NCBI RefSeq assembly: GCF_019038435.1
Contig: NZ_JAGPOX010000004.1
Coordinates: 62,001-126,000 of the forward strand
From: Nocardia alni
GTDB lineage: Bacteria; Actinomycetota; Actinomycetes; Mycobacteriales; Mycobacteriaceae
Direction of reading: 5' to 3'
Length of the DNA: 64,000 nt
Shown: positions 50,617 to 58,810 of the stretch, one piece after another
Numbering within the stretch: the stretch's first letter is position 1
Layout of the letters: each line of letters begins with the position of its first letter
Program-made: the position numbers and the translations under genes
The notes under the pieces: model-generated
Seen by the model: only the letters and a program-made list of their open reading frames with translations
Told to the model about the DNA's origin: nothing
The model's database searches: none

Positions 50617-52248
50617 TCAGCGCTTACCGAATTCGATGCCCGACTTCTCGCGGTCCCACGTGCCCGCGGTGACCCCCTCATCACGAAGCGCATACTTCAG
50701 CACCCGCCCGACCGGGTTCTTCGGCAACTCGGCCCGGAACTCGATGTAGCGCGGAATCGCGAAGTACGGAAGCCGTTCCACCGACCACTTGCACAGCACT
50801 TCGGGCGTGAGCACAGCGCCCTCGGCCAGCACGGCGGTCACCTTCACATCGTCCTCACCGACATCCGACAGGACCGAATGGACCGCGACATCCACCACGT
50901 CCGGATGCTGCTGGAAGGCGGTCTCCATCTCGAAGGAGGAGATGTTCTCGCCCCGCCGGCGCAGGTAATCCTTCTTGCGGTCGACGAAGTAGAAGAAGTC
51001 GTCCTCGTCGAACCTGCCGAGGTCTCCGGTGTGAAACCACATGTTGCGCATCAGGTTCTGGGTGGCGTCGGGCCGGTTCCAATAGCCCTCGAACATGACG
51101 TGCGGTTTCAGTGGCCGCACCACGATCTCACCGACCTCCCCCGCGGGAAGTTCGTTGTCCTCGTCGTCGAAGATGCGGACATCGAAATCCTCGTTGCGAC
51201 GGCCCGAACTACCGGACTTGGCGATCTCACCATGCGACAGACTCGTCGTCATGCAGCATTCGGTGAGGCCGAAGACATTGGCTCCGGTCCACCCGACGCC
51301 GAAGCGCTCCTTCCACTTCTTCTCCAACTCGGGCGGGAAGGGTGCGCCCTGAACGATCTCGAGCTGGCCGTAGCACCGTTTCGCCGCCTCGCTGTCGGGA
51401 GCATTGGCGATCAGGCTCAGGATCGTACCGAGCAGTGTCGTCATCGTCGCGCCCGACCGTTCGATCTCCGGCCAGAAGCCGGACAGCGAGAAGCGGGGGG
51501 CGATGGTGGCGCTGCTGTGCAAGACGGCGGTGGGCAGCACCGTGCAGTTCCAGGCGTTGAAGTGGAACAGCGGTAACGGCGTCCAGGTGTGGTGCTGCTT
51601 GCCACGGCCACTGACCTGCAGATACTGCCGAGTCGTGTTGACGAAGTAGTTGTGACTGATCATGCAGCCCTTGGAGGGCCCGGTAGTGCCGGCCGTGTAG
51701 ACGAAACAGCACAGGTCCGACGGTGCGGCGACGGGTGCGGGCAGCCTGTCGTCCGCGCCTTCGCGAAGCTCGTCGAGCGACAGCAGATCGATACCGTCGT
51801 GATGCCCCAGCGACCGCGTATCCGTCACCTCGTTGCCACGACGCAGGACTGCGCGCACATCGCCGAGCCCCGCCGCGACATCGAAGATCCGCTCGGCGTA
51901 ATCATGCTCGGCGATAACGATTTTCGCACCGGAGTCGGCGATCTGATGACGCAGGAATTCACCGCGGTAGGCGGTATTCACCGGCACGAGAACAGCCCCG
52001 AGCCGGCTGGTGGCCAGCATCGCGGCAACGTGGTCGATGTTGTTGTCCAGCACGGTGACGACTCGATCGCCCTTGCCCACCCCGAGTTCCGCCAACCCGC
52101 GGGCCGTGCGTGCGGTGAGCGCGGCCACATCGGCGTAGGTGTGATGCTCGGCGCCGAAATCGAGGTACAGCCGGTCGGGCACGGCCTCGAACGCGCGGTC
52201 GAAAACCGCATCGACAGAATCGAGTTCGCTCGTTGTCCACCTGATCAC
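50617..52248 (-). CDS. Acyl-CoA synthetase (AMP-forming, CaiC-like)
   Basis: 543 aa, GTG start behind AAGGA. A3 motif YTAGTTGPSKG, FGLTECC as A5, hinge VDRKKDYLRRRGENIS and a C-terminal catalytic lysine candidate in NPVGRVLKY. Resembles crotonobetaine/carnitine-type and short-chain ligases. It ends a minus-strand operon with an SDR, GntR regulator and acyl-CoA dehydrogenase pair, so it probably starts or re-activates the degradation of the same acid. Confidence 0.92.
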   Translation of the reverse strand: MIRWTTSELDSVDAVFDRAFEAVPDRLYLDFGAEHHTYADVAALTARTARGLAELGVGKGDRVVTVLDNNIDHVAAMLATSRLGAVLVPVNTAYRGEFLRHQIADSGAKIVIAEHDYAERIFDVAAGLGDVRAVLRRGNEVTDTRSLGHHDGIDLLSLDELREGADDRLPAPVAAPSDLCCFVYTAGTTGPSKGCMISHNYFVNTTRQYLQVSGRGKQHHTWTPLPLFHFNAWNCTVLPTAVLHSSATIAPRFSLSGFWPEIERSGATMTTLLGTILSLIANAPDSEAAKRCYGQLEIVQGAPFPPELEKKWKERFGVGWTGANVFGLTECCMTTSLSHGEIAKSGSSGRRNEDFDVRIFDDEDNELPAGEVGEIVVRPLKPHVMFEGYWNRPDATQNLMRNMWFHTGDLGRFDEDDFFYFVDRKKDYLRRRGENISSFEMETAFQQHPDVVDVAVHSVLSDVGEDDVKVTAVLAEGAVLTPEVLCKWSVERLPYFAIPRYIEFRAELPKNPVGRVLKYALRDEGVTAGTWDREKSGIEFGKR

Positions 52249-52249
52249 T

Positions 52250-52292
52250 ATTAGTCCTTCCTAGTACTGATAGTAATCATAGTTATATATGA
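52250..52292. promoter_or_regulatory. Promoter-proximal palindromes before the CoA ligase
   Basis: ACTATTAGT and ACTGATAGT (one mismatch) face each other, followed by GTTATATATGAG at about 52281-52292, which matches 43700-43711. It lies within 45 nt of the ligase start. Confidence 0.45.
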
Positions 52293-52323
52293 GACGGAAG
52301 TCGAGTCCCTGAGATGACACGCC

Positions 52324-53136
52324 TCACTCCGATAACGGCGTCGAGGCGATGCGCGGCACCGGATATTTCGCCATGGCGCCGCCGTCCAGGGGCACCATCG
52401 CGGCGGTCATGTACGCACTCAGGTCCGAAGCAAGGAACAGGACAAGGTTGGCGAGATCCCGCGGCGTGCCCGCCTTCCTGATCATCCGGTTGTCGGCGCG
52501 CGCGGCGCCGTTCACCGGATCGTTGTGCAGATAGGCGGTCTCGTCGCTCGCGATCGAGCCGAGCAGCACGAGGTTGACCCGGATCCCCTCATCGGCGAAG
52601 TCGTGCGCCAGCTGACGCGTGAACCCCTCCAACGCCGCCTTCGACGTCGAGTAGCCCAGCATCGCGCTCTCGACGCGCTGCGAACTCATGGAACCGATGT
52701 TGACCACGGAGCCGCCGCCCCCGCTGGCGATGATGTGCGGGATACCGTACTTCGCGAGCCAGAAGGGACCGTAGACACCGACTTTCATCATGCGATCGAA
52801 CCGCTCCGTCGTCTCCTCGATCGCCGAGACACCACCCTCGACACGAAGGATCTCGGTCGCCGCAGCATTGTTGACGATGATGTCCAGGCGGCCGTACCGT
52901 CCGGCCACCATCGCGACGGCGCCCGAGACCGACTCCTCGGAGCTGATGTCCGTCTGAATGAAGGTGGCGTCGAATCCCTTGTTGCGCAACCGCTCCGCGA
53001 TCACTTCACCCTCGGGCGCACTGCGTCCCAGGCAGGCGAGCCGGGCGCCCTCCTCTGCCAAGCCGAGCGCGATGGCCATGCCCATGCTGCGCGTCGCGCC
53101 GGTGACGATTGCGACCTTCCCGTCGAGGTGGCCCAT
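52324..53136 (-). CDS. Short-chain dehydrogenase/reductase
   Basis: 270 aa from the ATG with AAGG 7 nt upstream; an upstream TTG start is less likely. TGATRSMG motif, NNAA, catalytic Ser in NIGSMSS and YSTSK. The C-terminus is FabG-like (MVPLDGGAMAKYP). It probably oxidises a cyclic or 3-hydroxyacyl intermediate for the same pathway as the flanking CoA ligase and acyl-CoA dehydrogenases. Confidence 0.9.
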   Translation of the reverse strand: MGHLDGKVAIVTGATRSMGMAIALGLAEEGARLACLGRSAPEGEVIAERLRNKGFDATFIQTDISSEESVSGAVAMVAGRYGRLDIIVNNAAATEILRVEGGVSAIEETTERFDRMMKVGVYGPFWLAKYGIPHIIASGGGGSVVNIGSMSSQRVESAMLGYSTSKAALEGFTRQLAHDFADEGIRVNLVLLGSIASDETAYLHNDPVNGAARADNRMIRKAGTPRDLANLVLFLASDLSAYMTAAMVPLDGGAMAKYPVPRIASTPLSE

Positions 53137-53187
53137 GTCAGTACCTTTCGTAGTGCTCAATCTCTGAACCGGTCGAGTGGCGCGCGG

Positions 53188-53967
53188 TCAGTCGAGCAGT
53201 TCGGTGATGTGCTGATCCTCCGACCAGCCCGACTGCACCTCGCGGACCAGTTCCATATGACGGGCCCAGAACTCCTCCGCCCTGGCGCCATCGCCCATCT
53301 CGATCAGGTCGACCAATCTGCAGTGCGCCTTGAACGAGCGCTCCTGCTGCTCTCTCTGGTCCGGCAGACTCACCATCCCGCGGGCGGAATGCTGCTCGCT
53401 GATGTGCTGCAGCCCCTCGGTGACCACGGCCATGGTCGTATTCCCGCTCAGGTCCATCAGGACCGAGTGAAATTGCCATGCCGCCGCCGCATAGGCGGCG
53501 CTGTCGCCGATCGCCGCCGCCTCGTCGTCCAAGCCCCGGCGCAGTAGCCGCACGCTCTCGGGGGTCGCATTCATCGCGGCGAGCCGGGCCGCAGGCGGCT
53601 CGTACAGCATCCGGAACCGATAGACATCCGCAAGCGTCGTCTTACGGATCTGCAGCTGGATCGCGACGGCCCGGGCCGCGACACCCACATCCGGAAGATT
53701 GACGACCGGGCCGCGATGCGAACCACGCCGCACAGAGATGAGGTCCTGCGCCTCCAGCAGCCGCAACGCCTCACGAAGCGTGGGGCGCGAAACCTCGTAC
53801 TGATCCATCAGGATCGCCTCGCTCAGCAGCGACTCCCCCGGCTCGAGCTCACCCTGGAGAATTCTCGACCGCAATTCGGCGGCGATAACCTCGGCCATCT
53901 TCGGAATTCGGTGCGCCGCCGCGCGAGCGGCGGGCACCGATCCGTTGGCCGCACCAGAATCCGCCAT
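53188..53967 (-). CDS. GntR/FCD-family transcriptional regulator
   Basis: 259 aa, TAGGAG before the ATG. Winged helix (PKMAEVIAAELRSRILQGE, SRPTLREALRLLEAQ, wing VRRGSHRG) followed by the FCD domain. The DNA-binding part is nearly the same as in the protein at 26401-27171, so both may recognise similar sites. It lies inside the acyl-CoA dehydrogenase/SDR/ligase operon and probably controls it in response to an acid or CoA ester. Confidence 0.9.
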   Translation of the reverse strand: MADSGAANGSVPAARAAAHRIPKMAEVIAAELRSRILQGELEPGESLLSEAILMDQYEVSRPTLREALRLLEAQDLISVRRGSHRGPVVNLPDVGVAARAVAIQLQIRKTTLADVYRFRMLYEPPAARLAAMNATPESVRLLRRGLDDEAAAIGDSAAYAAAAWQFHSVLMDLSGNTTMAVVTEGLQHISEQHSARGMVSLPDQREQQERSFKAHCRLVDLIEMGDGARAEEFWARHMELVREVQSGWSEDQHITELLD

Positions 53968-54005
53968 CGTTCTCCTACCTCGTGGTCCGGAATCGGACTG
54001 CGGCA

Positions 54006-55118
54006 TCAACTCGCCTCGGAACCGATGCGCGCCAGCACGAACGCGGTCAGACGATCGTCGTGCCACTCCGGCGTCCCGAGAAGAAGTTCGTTCACCTTCG
54101 CGCGCCGCAAGAAGATATGAAGGTCGTGCTCCCACGTGAAGCCGATACCACCGTGCAATTGCAGTGCCTCGGACGCAACGCAATTCCCGGCGCGGCCCGT
54201 GGTCGACTTGGCCACACTCACCGCCTCCGAGGCGCCGCCGATCGAATCGGCGAGCAGCGCCGCAGCCTCCGACGTCGTCGCGCGAGCGGCCTCGCACAGC
54301 ACGAGCATGTCCGCGATCCGATGCTTGAGCGCCTGGAAGCTTCCGATCGGACGCCCGAATTGGACCCGCGACTGTACGTAGGCGATCGTCATCGACAGCA
54401 GTGCGTTCGACAAACCCACCGTCTCCGCGCATTGCAGCGCCACCGCGACGTCGAACAGCGCCTCGGCCGCGCCCTCGTGCAGCACCGCTGGGGCGCCGAT
54501 CGCGACCCCGGTGCAGCTCAACCGGCCGTGCAGACGTCCGATGTCCAGCGACTGCATGGGGCCGACATCGACACCGGGATCCGTGGCATCCAGCATGACG
54601 GCCACATCGCGCGTGCCGAGCCGCGCCGGCACCAGAAACCCTGCGGCCGTGGGACCGTCGGGCAACCACTCGATCGCGCCGTCCAGCACGAACCCGTCTT
54701 CGGACTCGCGCAGAGTCAGCGAGGACGACGGCCGCGCGGTGCCGCGACCACTCGCCCACGACAGCGCGGCGCCTGCTGCGACGCGCGGCAACCATTGCGT
54801 CTTCACACGCTCCGAACCGAACTCGGACACCACGAAGGCGACGCCGAGAGTCGCGGGAAGCGGACTGGCCTGACCCACGCGACCGAACTCCTCGGCCACA
54901 ATGCATGCCTCGGCGACCGACAGGCCGAGGCCATCGTATTGCTCGGGCACCGCCAGCGCGTTCCATCCGAGGTCGACCCCGCGCTTCCACAGCTCTGCAT
55001 CGAACTTGCCGGGCGATTCCGTTCGCGCCCTGACCTTCTCGGAGGTGCAGAGTGCCTCGAGCACGTCCCTGGTGGCGCTGCGCAGGTCGTCCTGGTCGGA
55101 TATGGAAAGAGGCATCAT
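54006..55118 (-). CDS. Acyl-CoA dehydrogenase, second subunit of a pair
   Basis: 370 aa. ATG follows the previous stop by 4 nt; a second ATG in the next codon fits AGGA better. The C-terminal dehydrogenase domain is clear (SRVQFGRPIGSFQALKHRIA and LHGGIGFTWEHDLHIFLRRA). The N-terminal region is divergent, lacking the usual SEPxAGSD motif (it reads SWASGRGTARPSSSL). It probably forms a heteromer with the protein from 55123-56301. Confidence 0.88.
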   Translation of the reverse strand: MMPLSISDQDDLRSATRDVLEALCTSEKVRARTESPGKFDAELWKRGVDLGWNALAVPEQYDGLGLSVAEACIVAEEFGRVGQASPLPATLGVAFVVSEFGSERVKTQWLPRVAAGAALSWASGRGTARPSSSLTLRESEDGFVLDGAIEWLPDGPTAAGFLVPARLGTRDVAVMLDATDPGVDVGPMQSLDIGRLHGRLSCTGVAIGAPAVLHEGAAEALFDVAVALQCAETVGLSNALLSMTIAYVQSRVQFGRPIGSFQALKHRIADMLVLCEAARATTSEAAALLADSIGGASEAVSVAKSTTGRAGNCVASEALQLHGGIGFTWEHDLHIFLRRAKVNELLLGTPEWHDDRLTAFVLARIGSEAS

Positions 55119-55122
55119 CGTC

Positions 55123-56301
55123 CTAACGGGGCAGGCCGAGACCGCGCTCGGCGACGAGGTTGCGCAGGATCTCGTTGGACCCCGCGGAGATCGTGTAACC
55201 GCGCGCGAAAAGCCATGCCTTCTGCCAGTAACCGTCGTCCGGCGCCTGCGGATCGTCCTCGCCGTGGACCGCCTGCTCGCCGAGTAGTTCGGCCGCATAG
55301 GTGACCGCATCGAGGTTCGCCTCGGAGAACATCAGCTTCACTACCGGCGCGTCGTACGATCGGTCCGCTCCGGACGCCTCGCGCAGCACCCCTTCGAACC
55401 CGAGCAGGTCGGTCGCCCGGGCACGCGCATACAACTGACCGAGTCGCTGACGGACATCACGCCGGTCGGCCAGGGTCGTACCCGTGGAATCGGCGGTCCG
55501 GCCCGCGATGCCCACCAGGCGTTCGACCTTCGCCACCACCGGATCCTCACGCACACTGTGGGATCGCTCGCGGGCCAGGGCGGACCGCGCTATCTCCCAG
55601 CCCTGCCCCGGCGCACCGATCATCGCGCCGGCGGGCAGCCGCACGTCGTCCAGGAACACCTCGTTGAAGTCGCTGGCGCCTGTGATGTCCCGAAGCGGGC
55701 GCACGGTGACGCCCGGCGCGCTCATATCGACGATGAACGCGCTGATGCCCGCATGCTTGGACGCCAGTGGGTCGGTGCGCGCGAGCAGAAATCCCAAGTC
55801 CGCTATGTGGGCATGGGTGGTCCACACCTTCTGCCCGTGGACGATCCACCCGTCGCCGTCGACTCTGGCCGTAGTACGAAGTGCGGCAAGGTCACTGCCC
55901 GCTTCAGGCTCGCTGAAGAGCTGACACCACAGGTCGTCGAAGGATCGTATTCGCGGGAGGTGAGTAGCCTTCTGCCGCTCGCTGCCGTACTCGAACAGCG
56001 TACCGCACACCAGATTCCACGCCCCGATCGCCCTGGGCACCTGCGCCGCCGCCAGCTCCTCGTCGAGTACGAAGTCCCGCAACGGATTCGTAACGCCCGA
56101 GCCGCCCCACTCGACGGGCCAGTCCGACCCCATCAAGCCCGCGGAGAACAGACTCCCGCACCACGCCCGGTACGCCGGGAGATCGACGCTGTCCGGGCTC
56201 CGGGTGCCTGGCAGACGCGGCAGGTCCGGACGGTGCGTCGCGATGTGCGCACGCACCGCGAGCTGGAACTCGCGGATTTCGTCGGTGGGAGCAAGTCGCA
56301 T
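55123..56301 (-). CDS. Acyl-CoA dehydrogenase, first subunit of a pair
   Basis: 392 aa, AGGA before the ATG. FAD/substrate motifs FSEPEAGSDLAAL and KVWTTHAHIADLGFLLART are present. The C-terminus is ISAGSNEILRNLVAERGLGLPR. With its neighbour it forms an alpha/beta acyl-CoA dehydrogenase like the FadE pairs of steroid catabolism. TAGTTAACTA at 56348 lies in its promoter. First gene of the operon reading down to 50617. Confidence 0.92.
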   Translation of the reverse strand: MRLAPTDEIREFQLAVRAHIATHRPDLPRLPGTRSPDSVDLPAYRAWCGSLFSAGLMGSDWPVEWGGSGVTNPLRDFVLDEELAAAQVPRAIGAWNLVCGTLFEYGSERQKATHLPRIRSFDDLWCQLFSEPEAGSDLAALRTTARVDGDGWIVHGQKVWTTHAHIADLGFLLARTDPLASKHAGISAFIVDMSAPGVTVRPLRDITGASDFNEVFLDDVRLPAGAMIGAPGQGWEIARSALARERSHSVREDPVVAKVERLVGIAGRTADSTGTTLADRRDVRQRLGQLYARARATDLLGFEGVLREASGADRSYDAPVVKLMFSEANLDAVTYAAELLGEQAVHGEDDPQAPDDGYWQKAWLFARGYTISAGSNEILRNLVAERGLGLPR

Positions 56302-56346
56302 CGTGAGTCCTACGCCATATCGGTCCGAATATCGATCATGTCATAC

Positions 56347-56357
56347 TTAGTTAACTA
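56347..56357. promoter_or_regulatory. TTAGTTAACTA palindrome before the dehydrogenase pair
   Basis: TAGTTAACTA (56348-56357) is a perfect palindrome 46 nt before the start codon. The same 11-mer occurs at 62507 and, with one change, at 29603 before the other dehydrogenase pair. Confidence 0.55.
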
Positions 56358-56363
56358 TCATCG

Positions 56364-57260
56364 TCAGCCGATCGCGATCTCCGTCCGAAAAGCGGTGACC
56401 GCGTCGCCTGTGATACTGACGTCGAGGTGATCGCCCGGTTGCCGGCGGATGTGGACCTCGACATCGCCCGGGCGGTGCATGGCCTCTCCCTGACGTCCGG
56501 TGAAACTCAGAGCGCCGTCGGTGAGGGCTGCGCGGTCGTGGTGGACGAGGTAGGCGCCGAGGGGGCCGTGCCCGTTGCCGGTGACGGGGTCCTCGCTGAT
56601 ACCGATCGCGGGAGCGAACATGCGCGACCAGGTGAGGGCGTCAGGCCCGGCATCCATCGTGAAGACCATGTACCCGTTGGAGCCGACGTCCCGGCTCAGT
56701 GCGGCCAACGCCGGCAGGTCGGGCGCGATGGCATCGACAACGGCGCGGGTGTTCACCTCCACGATGACCTTCGAGTGGCCGGTCGACACGATCTGCACGG
56801 GGCTGCCGGCCAGATCGCTACGATCGATGCCGAGCGCCGTGACGAGCCCGCTCAGCTGCTCGCCGTCGAGGATGGCCTCGAAATGTGGTGTGCCTTGGTG
56901 CATTCGGATGCGTACACGCCCGTCTTCCCGTTCGACGTGTATACGTTGGAGCAGTCCGGACCCGGTCTTCTGCACAACCGTATGTGCCGGTAGGTCGTGC
57001 TCGACGGTACGGGCGAAGTGCGTTGCGACCGTGGCGTGACCACAGGTCGGCACCTCGGTCGTCGGAGTGAAGAACCGCACCCGCATGTCGTGGTCACCGG
57101 CGTCGGCGGACAGCACGAACGCGGTCTCGGAATTGTTGAGTTCACGCGCGAGGGCGAGCATCTGCTCGTCACTCAGCCCGTCCGCGTCCAGCACCACACC
57201 CGCCGGGTTTCCAGTGAACGGCCACTGCGTGAAAGCGTCGACCTGGTAGAGGGTTCTCAT
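56364..57260 (-). CDS. PhzF-family isomerase/epimerase-like protein
   Basis: 298 aa, ATGA overlap with the ferredoxin reductase stop. N-terminal YQVDAFTQWPFTGNPAGVV and NNSETAFV with the catalytic Glu45 define the family. Known members isomerise or epimerise small acids (for example dihydrohydroxyanthranilate in phenazine synthesis). Its tight coupling to a P450 electron-transfer operon is unusual, suggesting rearrangement of the P450 product. Exact role unknown. Confidence 0.9.
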   Translation of the reverse strand: MRTLYQVDAFTQWPFTGNPAGVVLDADGLSDEQMLALARELNNSETAFVLSADAGDHDMRVRFFTPTTEVPTCGHATVATHFARTVEHDLPAHTVVQKTGSGLLQRIHVEREDGRVRIRMHQGTPHFEAILDGEQLSGLVTALGIDRSDLAGSPVQIVSTGHSKVIVEVNTRAVVDAIAPDLPALAALSRDVGSNGYMVFTMDAGPDALTWSRMFAPAIGISEDPVTGNGHGPLGAYLVHHDRAALTDGALSFTGRQGEAMHRPGDVEVHIRRQPGDHLDVSITGDAVTAFRTEIAIG

Positions 57261-58498
57261 CGGCTCTCCCGCGCCAGTGCCCGCGTCTTGAGATCGAAAT
57301 CCGCGGCGGACGCCTCTGCATAGGTCACAGGGTTGTGAGAACCCACGAGCCTGCGAGCCGACTGATGGGACCGCACGTCGCTCACGGAGTCGACACCGAC
57401 CAGAACGCCCTCCCGGAAACACAGCACCGAGAATCGGCCGGCCTCGACCGCACCGGTCAGCAGGGTCCGATCGTGGCCGGTGGTGAGTCCCGCCATCTGG
57501 ATGCGCAGGTCGCCCTGGTGGCTCCAGAACCACGGCACCTCGTCATACGCCTCTGCGTTCCCGGTCGCGATCGCCGTGGCGACGTGCAGCGCCTGTCCGG
57601 TCGCATTCTGCACCGACTCCAGCCGCACGCTGCCCGGGGCGAAGCGCGTCGGGAAGCGGGCGCAGTCGCCGACGGCGAAAATTCGAGGGTCCCGGGTGCG
57701 GAGAAATTCATCGACCAGGATGCCGTCGTCGACGGCCAGGCCCGCGGCCGCGGCCAGACTGTCCTCGACTCGCACTCCCACGCCGACGACCAGGACGTCG
57801 GCGGGCAGTGCCGTTCCCGCGGCCGTGGTCACCCCGCACAGGATGCCGCCGGAGGTTTCGATCGAGGCAAGGGAGTCCCCGAGCCGGATCTGTGTCCCCA
57901 TCTCCCGATGGAAGCCGAGCGCATAGTCCGACAGTTCCGCGGAGACCGCGCGCCCCATCAGGCGGGGCGCCATTTCGAGGACTGCGACGGCCGCGCCGCG
58001 CTTACGCGCGCTGACCGCGACCTCGAGCCCGATGAAACCACCGCCGACAACAACTACGCTCTGCGCCTTGTCCAAGGCCCCCCGCAGCGCATCGGCATCG
58101 TGAATGCTGCGCAGGACGTGGACTCCCGAGGCCTCGGCGCCCTCCATCGGGAGGCGCCGGGGCTCGGCGCCCGTCGCCAGCACGAGCCAGTCGTAGGACA
58201 ACTCGTCGCCGTCATCCAGACCGACCAGGCGCCCGGGACGATCGATCGAGACGACACGAGCGCCCAGGCGAAGACCGATTCGTTGAGCGTCGTAGACGGC
58301 CCGAGCACGCACCGGAAGTTCGTCGGAAACCTCGGAGTGGTCGAGGAATCCCTTCGACAGCGGCGGGCGCCGGTAGGGGAGCTCGGGTTCCGCGCAGACG
58401 AGCGTCACCGGATCCTCGTATCCCGCCGCGCGTAGCGCCAGGACTGTCTCGGCGCCGGCCTGGCCGCCGCCGATCACCACCACACCGCCGCCCCTCAA
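57257..58498 (-). CDS. NAD(P)H-dependent ferredoxin reductase (FAD)
   Basis: 413 aa from a TTG that overlaps the ferredoxin stop (TTGA); no ATG is near. FAD motif VVVIGGGQAGAE, LPYRRPPLSKGFL, second Rossmann motif VVVGGGFIGLEV, and AVGDCARFP. VPWFWSHQGDLRIQ is the C-terminal hallmark of putidaredoxin/rhodocoxin reductases. Works with the adjacent ferredoxin and P450. Similar in plan to the reductase at 18146-19399, so the window holds two complete class I P450 systems. Confidence 0.92.
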   Translation of the reverse strand: MRGGGVVVIGGGQAGAETVLALRAAGYEDPVTLVCAEPELPYRRPPLSKGFLDHSEVSDELPVRARAVYDAQRIGLRLGARVVSIDRPGRLVGLDDGDELSYDWLVLATGAEPRRLPMEGAEASGVHVLRSIHDADALRGALDKAQSVVVVGGGFIGLEVAVSARKRGAAVAVLEMAPRLMGRAVSAELSDYALGFHREMGTQIRLGDSLASIETSGGILCGVTTAAGTALPADVLVVGVGVRVEDSLAAAAGLAVDDGILVDEFLRTRDPRIFAVGDCARFPTRFAPGSVRLESVQNATGQALHVATAIATGNAEAYDEVPWFWSHQGDLRIQMAGLTTGHDRTLLTGAVEAGRFSVLCFREGVLVGVDSVSDVRSHQSARRLVGSHNPVTYAEASAADFDLKTRALARESR

Positions 58499-58809
58499 CG
58501 CTGCGCCTCCGGTGTCTCCACGACGAATTCGACGTCGGGGCCGACCACGAGCTGACAGCACAACCGGCTGTTCTCCCGGCGCGGGCAGGCGGCGAACTCC
58601 AGCATCTCGTCTTCCTCTTCGGTTGCCGGGCCTCCGGTTTCCGGCGATACGACATACACATGGCATGTCGCGCACATCAATTCACCGCCGCATTCCCCGA
58701 TTATTCCGGGAACACCGTGCTGGACGGCGATATTCATCAGTGACTGCCCCTCGTCCGCATCGAGTGCGGTTTCGGTGCCGTCGGCGTGACGGTAAACGAC
58801 CTTGCACAT
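58495..58809 (-). CDS. [2Fe-2S] ferredoxin
   Basis: 104 aa, starting 1 nt after the P450 stop. Ligands Cys40, Cys46, Cys49 and Cys85 (GECGGELMCATC ... RLCCQL). It is a close family member of the ferredoxin at 16275-16598, and the order P450-ferredoxin-reductase is the standard one here. An acidic patch TEEEDEMLE probably docks the P450. Confidence 0.93.
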   Translation of the reverse strand: MCKVVYRHADGTETALDADEGQSLMNIAVQHGVPGIIGECGGELMCATCHVYVVSPETGGPATEEEDEMLEFAACPRRENSRLCCQLVVGPDVEFVVETPEAQR

Positions 58810-58810
58810 A

